The notes under the pieces were generated by a model. The model had not been told where the DNA came from and did no database searches. It worked only from the letters and a program-made list of their open reading frames with translations. From positions 1 through 64,000 of the forward strand of contig NZ_MUNM01000026.1 in the NCBI RefSeq assembly GCF_002286815.1: a stretch of DNA of 64,000 bases, in the 5' to 3' direction. Of this stretch, positions 8,261 through 17,164 are shown one piece after another. Positions within the stretch are counted from its first letter, which is position 1. Each line of letters begins with the position of its first letter. This DNA comes from Pseudomonas sp. PICF141 (GTDB lineage Bacteria > Pseudomonadota > Gammaproteobacteria > Pseudomonadales > Pseudomonadaceae). The translations under genes and the position numbers were made by a program.

Positions 8261-11101
8261 TCAGGACAATTTCTGGCACAGGTTCTTTTCTCGCCACGGG
8301 CTGCTCAAACGCAACACAAGTTTGCGCAATTCACTGAACCAGAAAACTGTGCTGGCCATAGCAAAACACAGGCCCCACTGGCCCAGCGTCAATGCACTCG
8401 TATTGAAAGCCTTGTTCAGTGGTGGCCAGTGCACCACGGCAATCTGCAAGGTCATCGCCAGGACTATTGCACCCCAGAGCCACTGGTTGGCGAATAATCC
8501 GATGAATGCACTGGCTGATTCCGAGCGAGCACTCAGTGCATTGAACAGTTGCGCCAATACCAGCACCGTAAAACAGGCCGTACGGGCCTGAACCAGCGAT
8601 TCATTGCCCGGTATCAGGCCACCAGGCAGCATCCAGTCGACCGTCAGCAAACTCGCCAACGCCATCGCCAGACCGACCTGGAGCACGCCGCTCCACATGT
8701 TTGTGTCGATGATTCGATCCGTTGGCTTGCGCGGGCTGCGTGTCATCACATCCTCACTGTGCGGATCGAGCCCCATCGCGATGGCAGGCGCCGCATCAGT
8801 GATCAGGTTGATCCACAGAATCTGTGTGGCCAGCAGCGGCAGGATGATCCCGCCCTTCTCGTCTACCAAGCCAATAATCCCGGCACCGACGACGGCAAGA
8901 AAGACCGTTAGAACTTCCCCCATATTGGAAGACAGCAAGTAACGAAGAAACTTGCGGATATTGTCCAGAATCCCGCGCCCTTCGCGAACGGCCAGCACGA
9001 TGGTCGCGAAGTTATCATCAGCCAGAATCATTTTTCCCGCCTGCTTGGTCACCTCCGTCCCGGTGATGCCCATGGCAATGCCGATATCGGCTGACTTCAG
9101 TGCCGGTGCATCATTCACACCATCCCCGGTCATCGCCACCACATGCCCCTGCGCCTGAAGCGCGTCGACAATCCTCAGCTTATGCGAGGGCGCCACGCGT
9201 GCATAAACAGATGTCGATTTGACCGCCTCGGCCAAGGCCGCATCGTCCAGTTCATCCAGGTCGGCACCGGTCAAAGCCCCTCCACCGGCCTGGATGATGC
9301 CCAGGTCCTCGGCGATGCGGGCAGCCGTTCGCGGATGGTCGCCAGTGATCATGATGATGCGGATGCCTGCCCGATGGGCCTCGGCAATGGCTGGCGCGAC
9401 TTCTTCGCGCGGTGGATCACTGATGCCGACCGTCCCGATGAAAACCAGCGCTTTCTCAAGGGGTTGACCGGCCGTGACATCCTCTTCGGGTGACAACGGA
9501 CGGTACGCCACGGACAGCGTGCGCAAAGCGGCACCCGATAATTCATTCACATCGGCCACGGCTTTGGCACGCAGGTCGTCGGTGAGTGGCACGACATCCA
9601 TGCCGACCTGAACGTGTGTGCAATGTTGAAGAAGCACATCCGGCGCGCCCTTGCTGATCAGCAATCGCTCATCGTTGCGCTCATGATCGATGACCAGTAC
9701 CGACATCATTTTTCGATCAGAGGTAAAGGGTATTTCCGCCACGCGCTCGAAGCGTTCCGTGCTGCGAACCGGGGCATCAAGCTTGCGCTCCGCCACCAGA
9801 AAAGCGCCCTCGGTCGGATCGCCTTGAATCACCCAGCTGCCCTCTTCCTGCTGCGTCAGCGCGGCATTGCCCGCCAGGCTTCCACCACGCAGTAACAGCA
9901 CATTTTCGCTGTGCACCGGGCCGCCGCTCATGGGCAGGTCCTGGTGGTGAATCTGCCCCTGCGGGGCATAACCGACGCCGCTGACGACCCCTTTGCCTGA
10001 TGCCGTCATGGTTTGCTGGATGGTCATTTCAGAACGGGTCAGCGTGCCGGTCTTGTCGGTGCAGATGACCGATGCAGACCCCAGGGTCTCAACCGAAGAC
10101 AGTCGCTTGATGATGGCTTTGTTGCGGGCCATCCGCAGCATGCCGAATGCGAGCACCAGTGATAAAACCGCAGGCAGCCCCTCTGGCACCGCCGCGACCG
10201 CCAGAGACACACCCAGCAGAAGCACCCGCAGCACGTCGTCGACCGTGTGAACATCAGTGAGCATCAGCACTGCCGCAACGACAACCGCCGCGATCAGCAG
10301 AACCGCCATGCCGAGCATCCGCCCTATGGCGCGTACTTCCTTTTGCAGTGGCGTCACCTCTTCGGGCGTGACGTCCAGCAGATGAGCGATCGCCCCGATT
10401 TCAGTCGCCATACCAACGGCCGTGACGATGCCGAGCCCCGAACCCTGGGCGATGGCTGTGCCTTTGAACACCATATTGGAGCGCTCTGCCAAAGGGACTT
10501 CGGTGCTCGAACACGTAGTGTTTTTCGAGACCGCTTCACTTTCTCCGGTCAGCGATGCTTCCAGGACCCGCAAGGCATTGGCCTGAACAAGACGAGCATC
10601 GGCGCCCACCGAATCACCTTCGGATAACACCAGCAGATCGCCGACTACCAGTTGCTCACTGGGGATACGCGTCAAGGCTCCATTGCGAATGACGGAGGAC
10701 GAGGTTTGGGTCAGTCTGGCCAGCGCTGCCACAGCTCGCTGTGAGCGGGTTTCCTGGAAAAATCCGAGGAATGCATTAGCCAGCACAATCAGGGTGATGA
10801 CCAATGCATCAACAGGCCAATCGCGGCTATCGCTCAGCCACCAGATGGCCAAGGTAATGGCCACTGCGACGAGCAGCAGATACACCAGCGGATCCTGAAA
10901 CTGCACCAGTAGATAATGCCAGGCGGGTTTGACCGGTTGAACCCGTAACGCATTGGGCCCGTCTCGGTTCAGACGGGCCTGGGCTTGTGCACTGGACAAG
11001 CCCAGGCCGATGTCAGTGTCCAGCTCACGGGCAACCATTCCCACGTCTTCAAGGTGAGGGTGAGTGATCGTGTGGCTGCCAGACTCGACTGTCATGCTCA
11101 T
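8261..11101 (-). CDS. P2-type cation-transporting ATPase
   Basis: 946-residue inner-membrane P-type ATPase. It has an N-terminal cation-ATPase domain (residues 12-90), a membrane helix with VPEGLP (PEGLP as in calcium/manganese pumps, about 312-317), the phosphorylation site DKTGTLT at about 349, TGDGVNDAP at about 657-665, and a C-terminal six-helix domain. The PEGLP motif and overall size fit the P2A/PMR1-like group, i.e. Ca2+ or Mn2+ export, but the ion is inferred. AAGGAG stands 11 bases before the first ATG. It follows the beta-CASP gene by 44 bases on the same strand and is probably co-transcribed with it. A P2-type ATPase (CtpF) is also part of the mycobacterial DosR regulon. Confidence 0.92.
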   Translation of the reverse strand: MSMTVESGSHTITHPHLEDVGMVARELDTDIGLGLSSAQAQARLNRDGPNALRVQPVKPAWHYLLVQFQDPLVYLLLVAVAITLAIWWLSDSRDWPVDALVITLIVLANAFLGFFQETRSQRAVAALARLTQTSSSVIRNGALTRIPSEQLVVGDLLVLSEGDSVGADARLVQANALRVLEASLTGESEAVSKNTTCSSTEVPLAERSNMVFKGTAIAQGSGLGIVTAVGMATEIGAIAHLLDVTPEEVTPLQKEVRAIGRMLGMAVLLIAAVVVAAVLMLTDVHTVDDVLRVLLLGVSLAVAAVPEGLPAVLSLVLAFGMLRMARNKAIIKRLSSVETLGSASVICTDKTGTLTRSEMTIQQTMTASGKGVVSGVGYAPQGQIHHQDLPMSGGPVHSENVLLLRGGSLAGNAALTQQEEGSWVIQGDPTEGAFLVAERKLDAPVRSTERFERVAEIPFTSDRKMMSVLVIDHERNDERLLISKGAPDVLLQHCTHVQVGMDVVPLTDDLRAKAVADVNELSGAALRTLSVAYRPLSPEEDVTAGQPLEKALVFIGTVGISDPPREEVAPAIAEAHRAGIRIIMITGDHPRTAARIAEDLGIIQAGGGALTGADLDELDDAALAEAVKSTSVYARVAPSHKLRIVDALQAQGHVVAMTGDGVNDAPALKSADIGIAMGITGTEVTKQAGKMILADDNFATIVLAVREGRGILDNIRKFLRYLLSSNMGEVLTVFLAVVGAGIIGLVDEKGGIILPLLATQILWINLITDAAPAIAMGLDPHSEDVMTRSPRKPTDRIIDTNMWSGVLQVGLAMALASLLTVDWMLPGGLIPGNESLVQARTACFTVLVLAQLFNALSARSESASAFIGLFANQWLWGAIVLAMTLQIAVVHWPPLNKAFNTSALTLGQWGLCFAMASTVFWFSELRKLVLRLSSPWREKNLCQKLS

Positions 11102-11145
11102 CTTATCCCCGGCTCCTTGCCGGACAACCGGCCAAGGGGTTTATG

Positions 11146-12534
11146 TCACAGTGATGAGCTTGAGGGCTGATCGAGGGGGGTTAATTCAACACTGTCGCGG
11201 TACTCCGGCACCGACACCGACCAGCCCAGTTCCAGACTGATACGCCGGCGCAGTACATCCGAGGCATTCGGTTCCCCATGCACCACATAAGTGTGTTTCG
11301 GCGGCCGTTTGAACCCGCGCAACCACTGCATGATTTCATCCGCATCGGCATGAGCGGACAGCGTTTGCATCGGTACCACCTCGGCCCGGATCGGCACGTC
11401 TTTGCCATGAATACGCACCGATGGCGCACCGGCGACGATCTGCGCACCACGGGTACCGCCCGCCTGGAAGCCCGGCACCAGCAACGTGTTCAACGGGTTG
11501 GGGGCCAGTGCCTTGAGGTGATGAAGGACGCGCCCACCGGTGGCCATGCCGCTGGCGGCGATGATCACCGCCGGGGTGCGTTGCTGGTCCAGTTCGATTG
11601 AGTCTCGGGTCGAGCGCACGAACTGCGCGACATGGCACATGCCCTCGCACTCTTGCAGTGATAAGCGGTGTTCACTGCGAAAACGCTGATAAAGGCGCGT
11701 AACGTCGGTGGCCATGGGGCTGTTGAGGTAGATCGGCAGGTCCGGAATCGCCCGTGCCTGGACAAGCCTGTACAGGTAATACATCAGCAATTGCGCGCGT
11801 CCGACCGCAAATGAGGGCACCAGCGTGATGCCGTGGCGCAAAGCGGTGCGGGTGATGACCTGAGCCAGTTGCTCCTCCGGGGATTCAACCGGGTGCTGGC
11901 GGTCACCGTAGGTCGATTCCACCAGCAGATAATCGGTCTGCTCGATGATTTGCGGGGCGAACATCAATGGATCGTTCGGCCGCCCCAGGTCCCCGGAGCA
12001 CACTAGCGTCATGCCATCGGCCACCACTTCCACCGTGGCGGCGCCCAGTATGTGCCCGGCGCAGCGCAACAGGATGCTCATGCCCGGAACAATCTGGACC
12101 CGGTGATGCAACTCCACCGGATGCAACAGCTTGAGCGCCTGCTCGGCGTCGTGCTCGGTATAAAGCGGCAGCGCCGGACTGTGTTTGGAGAAGCCATGGC
12201 GATTGGCAAACTCGGCTTCTTCTTCCTGCAAGCGGCCACTGTCGCGCAACAGGATTTTCACCAGTTCACAGGTTGCGGGGGTGGCATACACCGGCCCGCG
12301 ATAACCGTTGCGCACCAGCACCGGTAAATAGCCACTGTGATCCAGATGGGCATGGGTCAGCACGATGGCATCGAGGTCGCGAACCGGTACCTGGAAACGG
12401 TCCCAGTTGTGCAGACGCAGTTGTTTATAGCCCTGGAACAAACCGCAATCGATCAGCACATGGTGGTCGTGATGTTCCAGCAGGTACTTGCTGCCGGTCA
12501 CCGTGCCCGCCGCACCGAGAAATGTCATACGCAT
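11146..12534 (-). CDS. Metallo-beta-lactamase / beta-CASP RNase-like protein
   Basis: About 462 residues. Domains: metallo-beta-lactamase core with HAHLDHSG (zinc ligands) near residue 60, GHILGAA and CSGDLGRP, then beta-CASP region (ESTYGDRQHP ... VPSFAVGRAQ ... SGMATGGRVLHHL) and the C-terminal RMMBL block (LSAHADADEIMQWLRGF ... VVHGEPNAS). This is the architecture of the CPSF73/Ysh1-like processing nucleases. Three ATG codons in a row (12540, 12537, 12534) follow GAGGAA; the third has the best spacing. It is the first gene of a two-gene unit with the P2 ATPase and has a partial FNR-type site (12665) about 135 bases upstream. RNA turnover under hypoxia is a plausible, unproven role. Confidence 0.9.
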   Translation of the reverse strand: MRMTFLGAAGTVTGSKYLLEHHDHHVLIDCGLFQGYKQLRLHNWDRFQVPVRDLDAIVLTHAHLDHSGYLPVLVRNGYRGPVYATPATCELVKILLRDSGRLQEEEAEFANRHGFSKHSPALPLYTEHDAEQALKLLHPVELHHRVQIVPGMSILLRCAGHILGAATVEVVADGMTLVCSGDLGRPNDPLMFAPQIIEQTDYLLVESTYGDRQHPVESPEEQLAQVITRTALRHGITLVPSFAVGRAQLLMYYLYRLVQARAIPDLPIYLNSPMATDVTRLYQRFRSEHRLSLQECEGMCHVAQFVRSTRDSIELDQQRTPAVIIAASGMATGGRVLHHLKALAPNPLNTLLVPGFQAGGTRGAQIVAGAPSVRIHGKDVPIRAEVVPMQTLSAHADADEIMQWLRGFKRPPKHTYVVHGEPNASDVLRRRISLELGWSVSVPEYRDSVELTPLDQPSSSSL

Positions 12535-12664
12535 CATCATTTCCTCATGCCAGGTATCGCTTTACCCGACGGATAAATGCTTATCCATGGTTTTCCCCTC
12601 GGTTCATGGCGGCAGGGAAGTGTCAGGTTGTGATGAACAGTAGCTGGCGGATGGCCGTGGGACT

Positions 12665-12678
12665 CTGATTTTTGTCAA
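12665..12678. promoter_or_regulatory. Partial FNR/Anr box CTGAT-TTTT-GTCAA
   Basis: Two mismatches to TTGAT-N4-ATCAA. It sits in the divergent gap between the beta-CASP gene and the BON gene, on the beta-CASP side. Supported mainly by the many better sites in the same island. Confidence 0.45.
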
Positions 12679-12722
12679 TGAATGACCGCTAGTGACAGCC
12701 GGACGCACCCACAGAAGCGTTG

Positions 12723-12736
12723 TTGATTTAACTCAA
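12723..12736. promoter_or_regulatory. FNR/Anr box TTGAT-TTAA-CTCAA
   Basis: One mismatch to the consensus. A TGTAAA -10-like element at about 12756-12761 gives spacing close to -40 for transcription towards the BON gene. Confidence 0.65.
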
Positions 12737-12824
12737 TGTCTTGATGCCATTCACGTGTAAAAAAACCTGATCGGGCCAGGCTTTGCGCCCGCTGCAATCC
12801 ATCCATCGGACAGAGGGCATCACC

Positions 12825-13472
12825 ATGAGCGACTTGAGTTTGCGTCAACGCATTCTGGAAGAGCTTGAGTTCCAGCCAGGTATCGATGCTGCCAACATCG
12901 GTGTGACCGTGGACAACGGCGTCGTTACCCTCTCCGGCCACGTCAAGAGCTACATACAGAAAATCAATGCGGAACGCGCGGTAAAAAGCATCAAGGGCGT
13001 ACGCGCGCTGGCCGAAGAAATTCAGGTCAGACCAGAGAAAAACGCTGGTACGGCGGATGACACCATCGCTGCCCGGGCCTTGAACATCATCGCGTGGAGC
13101 TCAGACGTTCCCGAAGATGACATCGAAATCACGGTGCAGAACGGCTGGGTCACCCTTGAAGGCGAAGTGGACTGGCAATACCAGAAAGAAACCGTGGAGC
13201 GGGCCGTGCACAAATTGTCGGGAGTGGTCGGCATCGACAACCTGCTGACCCTTCGTGCGCGGGTGAATGCAGTCGATGTCCAGCAACGTATCGAAGATGC
13301 CCTCAAACGCAATGCCGAAGTCGATGCCAAGGAGATCCACGTCAAGGTCGAAGGCGACACCGTGAAGCTTGAAGGCAGGGTTCATTTGTGGCGCGAACGC
13401 AAGATCGCGGAACGTGCAGCCTGGTCGGTGCCCGGCGTGAAGCAGGTTGAAGATCATTTGCTGCTCGCCTGA
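12825..13472 (+). CDS. Triple BON-domain protein
   Basis: 215 residues made of three BON repeats, about residues 5-70 (IGVTVDNGVVTLSGHVKSY), 78-148 (IEITVQNGWVTLEGEV) and 150-214 (IHVKVEGDTVKLEGRVHLW). BON domains, as in OsmY, associate with phospholipid or membranes. No signal peptide is present, so the protein is expected in the cytoplasm, unlike OsmY. The ATG at 12825 is where the first repeat begins; the frame is open further upstream but without similarity. An FNR-type box lies about 100 bases upstream. The channel gene starts 48 bases downstream, so the two may form an operon. Confidence 0.88.
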   Translation: MSDLSLRQRILEELEFQPGIDAANIGVTVDNGVVTLSGHVKSYIQKINAERAVKSIKGVRALAEEIQVRPEKNAGTADDTIAARALNIIAWSSDVPEDDIEITVQNGWVTLEGEVDWQYQKETVERAVHKLSGVVGIDNLLTLRARVNAVDVQQRIEDALKRNAEVDAKEIHVKVEGDTVKLEGRVHLWRERKIAERAAWSVPGVKQVEDHLLLA

Positions 13473-13520
13473 GTCAATGACCTGTGGATCGCACTGGCCG
13501 CGTTTCACTGGAGGGGCATG

Positions 13521-13946
13521 ATGTTCGCGGTCACATTGATCAATACGCTGGTGGTGATCAGTGTCGTGGTGATTCACTACGAATGCCTGTTACGCCTCAA
13601 TGACTGGCTGCCGAAGCTTAAACTCTGGAGCCGCTTCAGGATTGTCGTCGGGGTGTTCGGTGCTCTGGTGGCCCATGCCATAGAGGTGTGGTGCTTCGCG
13701 CTGGTCTATCACCTGATGGTGCGCTCCGGAAAATGGGGCAGCCTGATCGGCAGTTTCGACGGTTCATTGATGGACTGCGTGTATTTTTCATTCACCACGT
13801 ACACCACAATCGGTTTCGGCGACATTGCACCGGTGGGCAACCTCAAGTACCTCACGGGTCTGGAGGCCCTGACCGGTCTGGTGCTCATCACCTGGACGGC
13901 ATCCTTTCTGTTTATCGAAATGCAGAAGTACTGGAAGCGCAAATAA
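13521..13946 (+). CDS. Small ion-channel protein with K+ selectivity filter
   Basis: 141 residues. A membrane helix at about 4-19, a second at 41-64, a re-entrant pore with TTIGFGD (about 95-101) and a final helix at 112-133. TIGFGD is the selectivity-filter motif of potassium channels, so this is a minimal 2TM-pore protein with one extra N-terminal helix and no cytosolic regulatory domain (no RCK/TrkA-N). ATG codons at 13518 and 13521 follow GGAGGGG; the second has better spacing. Downstream of the BON gene and convergent with the P1B ATPase. K+ conductance is an inference from the filter. Confidence 0.85.
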   Translation: MFAVTLINTLVVISVVVIHYECLLRLNDWLPKLKLWSRFRIVVGVFGALVAHAIEVWCFALVYHLMVRSGKWGSLIGSFDGSLMDCVYFSFTTYTTIGFGDIAPVGNLKYLTGLEALTGLVLITWTASFLFIEMQKYWKRK

Positions 13947-13956
13947 CCCTCCGCCC

Positions 13957-16236
13957 TTAGCGCCTGTCGAGATAACGGAACAGTTCCTCCTCCTGGTCGA
14001 AGTGCAGTTGCACAAGGGTATCCAGACGAATCAACTGGTGCTGAATCTCATCGGCGCAAGCCGTTGCAGGGTCGGCACTGAAGTCAGCGCTCATGCGCGC
14101 CAGCACATGAATAAGGCGAAAGATCTCTCGATGGGCATGGCTCAATGCCGACAAGGGATCCTCACCCTGCATATTTCGCGTCAGCAACGGGTACAGGTTT
14201 TTTTCATCTTCGTGTTCATGGCGGGCCAGTGAGGTTTGCAGCTTATTCACCAGTTCGTCCAGGTCGGTCTGTGCTTGCTCAAGAGGACGCAGGGCAAAGT
14301 CGTTGGCCATCTTATGCAGATCGCTCAGCACTGCGCAGAGTTGATCGTGTTCATCCTGCAGGCGATCGATATGCTCTCCGGCAAGCTGTTGGCGCAGACC
14401 TCGCGACGGCATCAATGCACGCAGGGCATTGATAATGATCACCACGTCGATGCCTTCCTGCACAATCGCGCCAATAAGCGGCGGCAGGTAACCGAAGGCC
14501 GCCACAACCATGGCCAGCAAGGACATGCCCATGCCGACCAACACGCCTTGGCGGGCGATGTGACGGGTTCGGCGGGCAATGTCCAGCGCCTCTACCAGGC
14601 GATCCAGGCGATCCACCAGCAGCACAACCCCCGCGGCTTGCGCAGAGGCCGTGGCACCGCTGGCTCCCATCGCCACACCGACATGGGCCGCCGCCAGTGC
14701 GGGGGCATCGTTGATGCCATCGCCCACCATCAGTGTGCTGGCGCGCAGGCAGCCTTCCTGGACCACACGCACTTTATCCTCAGGGGTCAACCCGGCACGC
14801 AGCTCGTCGATACCGGCCGACAGCGCAATCATCTCGGCGGTTTCCAGGCGATCACCCGTGAGCATGACGACTCGCTCGATGCCTCTGTTGCGCAGTCGAC
14901 GCAGGGTTAGCGGGGTTTCCCGACGCAGGTTGTCCGAGAAAACCAGCAAACCGGCGAGTGCCCCATCCACTTCAATGAAACTGCCACTGCACGCCAGGTA
15001 ATCCATGTGGCGCAGCATGGTTGTGGCCCAGCCAGGCACAGGCATGTCTTTATGAACGAACGACAAGGTGCCGAAACGCACCCGCAGGCCATCGATCAGC
15101 CCGCTAAGACCTGCGCCCGGAATTTCCTCAACGTCCTGCGGCAGGCTGAGCGGCAATCCACGCTGACAGGCCGCTGTGACAATGGCCTGGGAAATCGGGT
15201 GCGTCGAGGCTTGCGCCAGCGAAGCGGCCAGGCCAAGCAGGCGCTGCGGTTCGAACGCTCCGTTGGTTTCAATCGACTGCAGACGGGCATGGCCGCTGGT
15301 CAGCGTGCCGGTCTTGTCGAGAAACACTTGCTTGACCCCGGCCAGCGCTTCCAGGGTCACGCCGTCCTTGATCAGGATCCCGCGCCGCGCCGCTCTGGAG
15401 ATACCTGACATGATTGCGATCGGCACCGCCAGAATCAAAGGACAAGGTGTGGCCACCACCAAAACCGCCAGCGCTCGCAAAGAATCTCCACTGATGTACC
15501 AGGCGATCCCGGCAATCAGCAATGTCAGAGGAATGAAGAGCAATGCATAACGGTCGGCCAGACGCACAAAAGGCGCGCGCGAGCGTCGTGCGGCTTCGGC
15601 CAGGCGCACCACCCCGGCATAGGTGCTCTGCGCTGCCGTTCGCGTGGCAGCCAGGAGAATGGGCGCACCGACATTGGTCACGCCACTGGGCAGTTGCTCC
15701 CCTGCCTGGCGGGTGACCGGCAGTGACTCACCGCTGAGTGCCGATTCGTCCAGAACGGCGCCAGAACTGAGTAGACAGCCATCGACCGGTACCACCTCCC
15801 CCAAGCGTACAAGCAGTGTCTGCTGCGGCTGGATCTGCTCAACCGGTATCTGCCGTAAATCGCCATTTTCTTGCAGCCAGGCAAAGCGTGGCGCCCGGTC
15901 TACCAGCGCACGCAGCTCGCGTTCGGCACGTTGTCTGGTAAAAAACTCGAGGATGCGTCCTGACGCCAGCATCAAGGCAATCACCGCCGCCACCAGCGTC
16001 TGTTCAAAAAACAGCGCCGCTGCAATCGACAGCAATGCAATCAGATCGACACCGGCCTCGCGCCGGGCCAGGCGCCCGGCAATCTCGACGAGCAATACCA
16101 GGGCCATCACCAGACTGCCTGCGGCCCAGCAAATCGACGCCCAGTCAGACTGTTGGGCGATCTGCGCAATGCCCCCGACCAGCAGGGTCAGGGTGGTGAG
16201 CAGCAATAGCGCCGGGTCCAGCCACTTACCGAACAT
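13957..16236 (-). CDS. P1B-type metal ATPase fused to a C-terminal hemerythrin domain
   Basis: 759 residues. It starts directly with membrane helices and has no N-terminal HMA metal-binding domain. The membrane metal motif is TPCPL (about 263), followed by the phosphorylation site DKTGTLT (about 306) and GDGINDAP (about 503). Residues ~615-759 form a hemerythrin-like four-helix domain with the expected iron ligands: DEHDQL, HEHEDEKNLYP, SHAHREIF and HFDQEEELF. The TPC motif plus hemerythrin tail matches the P1B-5 group (iron/nickel export; Nia of Sinorhizobium). The start at 16236 was chosen because a longer open frame would cover the FNR-type site at 16369. A diiron domain could sense O2 or iron. 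Confidence 0.9.
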   Translation of the reverse strand: MFGKWLDPALLLLTTLTLLVGGIAQIAQQSDWASICWAAGSLVMALVLLVEIAGRLARREAGVDLIALLSIAAALFFEQTLVAAVIALMLASGRILEFFTRQRAERELRALVDRAPRFAWLQENGDLRQIPVEQIQPQQTLLVRLGEVVPVDGCLLSSGAVLDESALSGESLPVTRQAGEQLPSGVTNVGAPILLAATRTAAQSTYAGVVRLAEAARRSRAPFVRLADRYALLFIPLTLLIAGIAWYISGDSLRALAVLVVATPCPLILAVPIAIMSGISRAARRGILIKDGVTLEALAGVKQVFLDKTGTLTSGHARLQSIETNGAFEPQRLLGLAASLAQASTHPISQAIVTAACQRGLPLSLPQDVEEIPGAGLSGLIDGLRVRFGTLSFVHKDMPVPGWATTMLRHMDYLACSGSFIEVDGALAGLLVFSDNLRRETPLTLRRLRNRGIERVVMLTGDRLETAEMIALSAGIDELRAGLTPEDKVRVVQEGCLRASTLMVGDGINDAPALAAAHVGVAMGASGATASAQAAGVVLLVDRLDRLVEALDIARRTRHIARQGVLVGMGMSLLAMVVAAFGYLPPLIGAIVQEGIDVVIIINALRALMPSRGLRQQLAGEHIDRLQDEHDQLCAVLSDLHKMANDFALRPLEQAQTDLDELVNKLQTSLARHEHEDEKNLYPLLTRNMQGEDPLSALSHAHREIFRLIHVLARMSADFSADPATACADEIQHQLIRLDTLVQLHFDQEEELFRYLDRR

Positions 16237-16368
16237 TGATGTGAGTTCCTGCACGCGACATGAATGGATAGAGCTTAGGACTCCAATGGCCGGCATGTCC
16301 GCAATGCGTCTGTATTTATCGTTAGCGCAACGGCTGCTGCCAGCCCCCCATTGCTGTCTGCGCTCTTT

Positions 16369-16382
16369 CTGATCTGGATCAA
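16369..16382. promoter_or_regulatory. FNR/Anr box CTGAT-CTGG-ATCAA
   Basis: One mismatch to the consensus. It lies between the divergent P1B-ATPase and hsp20 copy 2 genes, 82 bases before the hsp20 ATG and 133 before the ATPase ATG, so it could act on either. Confidence 0.6.
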
Positions 16383-16463
16383 ACTGGCTTTGGCCATTCA
16401 CGTAGAGATTAAGAGTCAACGTTCACACCGCCGTATCTGCTATTCACTCAGTGGAGAAACGAA

Positions 16464-17006
16464 ATGACCGACTCTGCGAAAAAAGTCCCCGTGAAAACCG
16501 AAGAAAAAACCGCTCTGCGCCCATCGACAACCGATCTGTGGCGGCCCTTGGAAAAGCTTCGCCAACAGGTGGATCACTTGTTTGAAGACTTCCATCGCGG
16601 TTCAGGGTTGTCGCCATTCAGCCGTGGGTTATTCGATGTAGACCCTCTGTGGCGCCGAGAGCTGTCAGGCCGCGGAATGCCTGCGGTAGACATCACCGAG
16701 AATGACAAAAGCTTCGAAGTCACTGCCGAATTGCCCGGCATGGATCAGAAGAACATCGAGATCAAACTGTCCAACGGCAGCCTGATCATCAAAGGCGAAA
16801 AGAAAGAGGAGAAAGAAGAGAAAAGGAAGGGCTATTACCTCAACGAGCGTAGCTATGGTTCCTTCGAGCGGATGTTCAACCTGCCCAAAGGCGTCGACGC
16901 CGAGAAGATCGAAGCGAGTTTCAACAAAGGCGTGCTGAAGGTCTCGCTGCCGAAAAAGCCTGAGGCCATGCAGGCGGATAAAGTCGTGCCGATCAAGGCC
17001 GACTGA
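16464..17006 (+). CDS. Hsp20/alpha-crystallin small heat-shock protein (copy 2)
   Basis: 180 residues; close paralogue of the Hsp20 at 5323. The block WRPLEKLRQQVDHLFEDF is identical in both, as is much of the alpha-crystallin domain (AELPGMDQ, IKLSNG, LIIKGEKKE, EEKRKGYYL). GGAG lies 7 bases before the ATG. Unlike copy 1 it has an FNR-type box upstream (16369). Expected function: ATP-independent holdase in the cytoplasm during low-energy stress, when ATP-driven chaperones are starved. In mycobacteria the homologous HspX (alpha-crystallin) is a leading DosR-regulon protein. Confidence 0.95.
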   Translation: MTDSAKKVPVKTEEKTALRPSTTDLWRPLEKLRQQVDHLFEDFHRGSGLSPFSRGLFDVDPLWRRELSGRGMPAVDITENDKSFEVTAELPGMDQKNIEIKLSNGSLIIKGEKKEEKEEKRKGYYLNERSYGSFERMFNLPKGVDAEKIEASFNKGVLKVSLPKKPEAMQADKVVPIKAD

Positions 17007-17021
17007 TCGCCCGACCGTCCT

Positions 17022-17056
17022 GCCCCTTGTCGGGAAACCGCCGAGGGGCTTTTTAT
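17022..17056 (+). terminator. Terminator after hsp20 copy 2
   Basis: GCCCCTTGTCGG, loop GAAA, CCGCCGAGGGGC, then TTTTT. It resembles the terminator after hsp20 copy 1, suggesting that gene and terminator were duplicated together. Confidence 0.85.
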
Positions 17057-17164
17057 CCTTGTGAAAATAGATCAAACAGTTCAAGTCAGTGCGGCCCCTG
17101 ACAGTCGACGTGAATACCGCGCCGCATGGCACGACGGCCAACCCGCCTTTATGGGGTGACGTTC

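Noticed and set aside
16237..16419. Upstream extension of the P1B ATPase gene
   Set aside because: It would run over the FNR-type site at 16369, lacks similarity and has a worse ribosome site than the ATG at 16236.
17064..17085. Half FNR site ATCAA before the erythromycin-esterase gene
   Set aside because: The other half (TGAAA) does not match TTGAT, so it is not counted as an Anr box.
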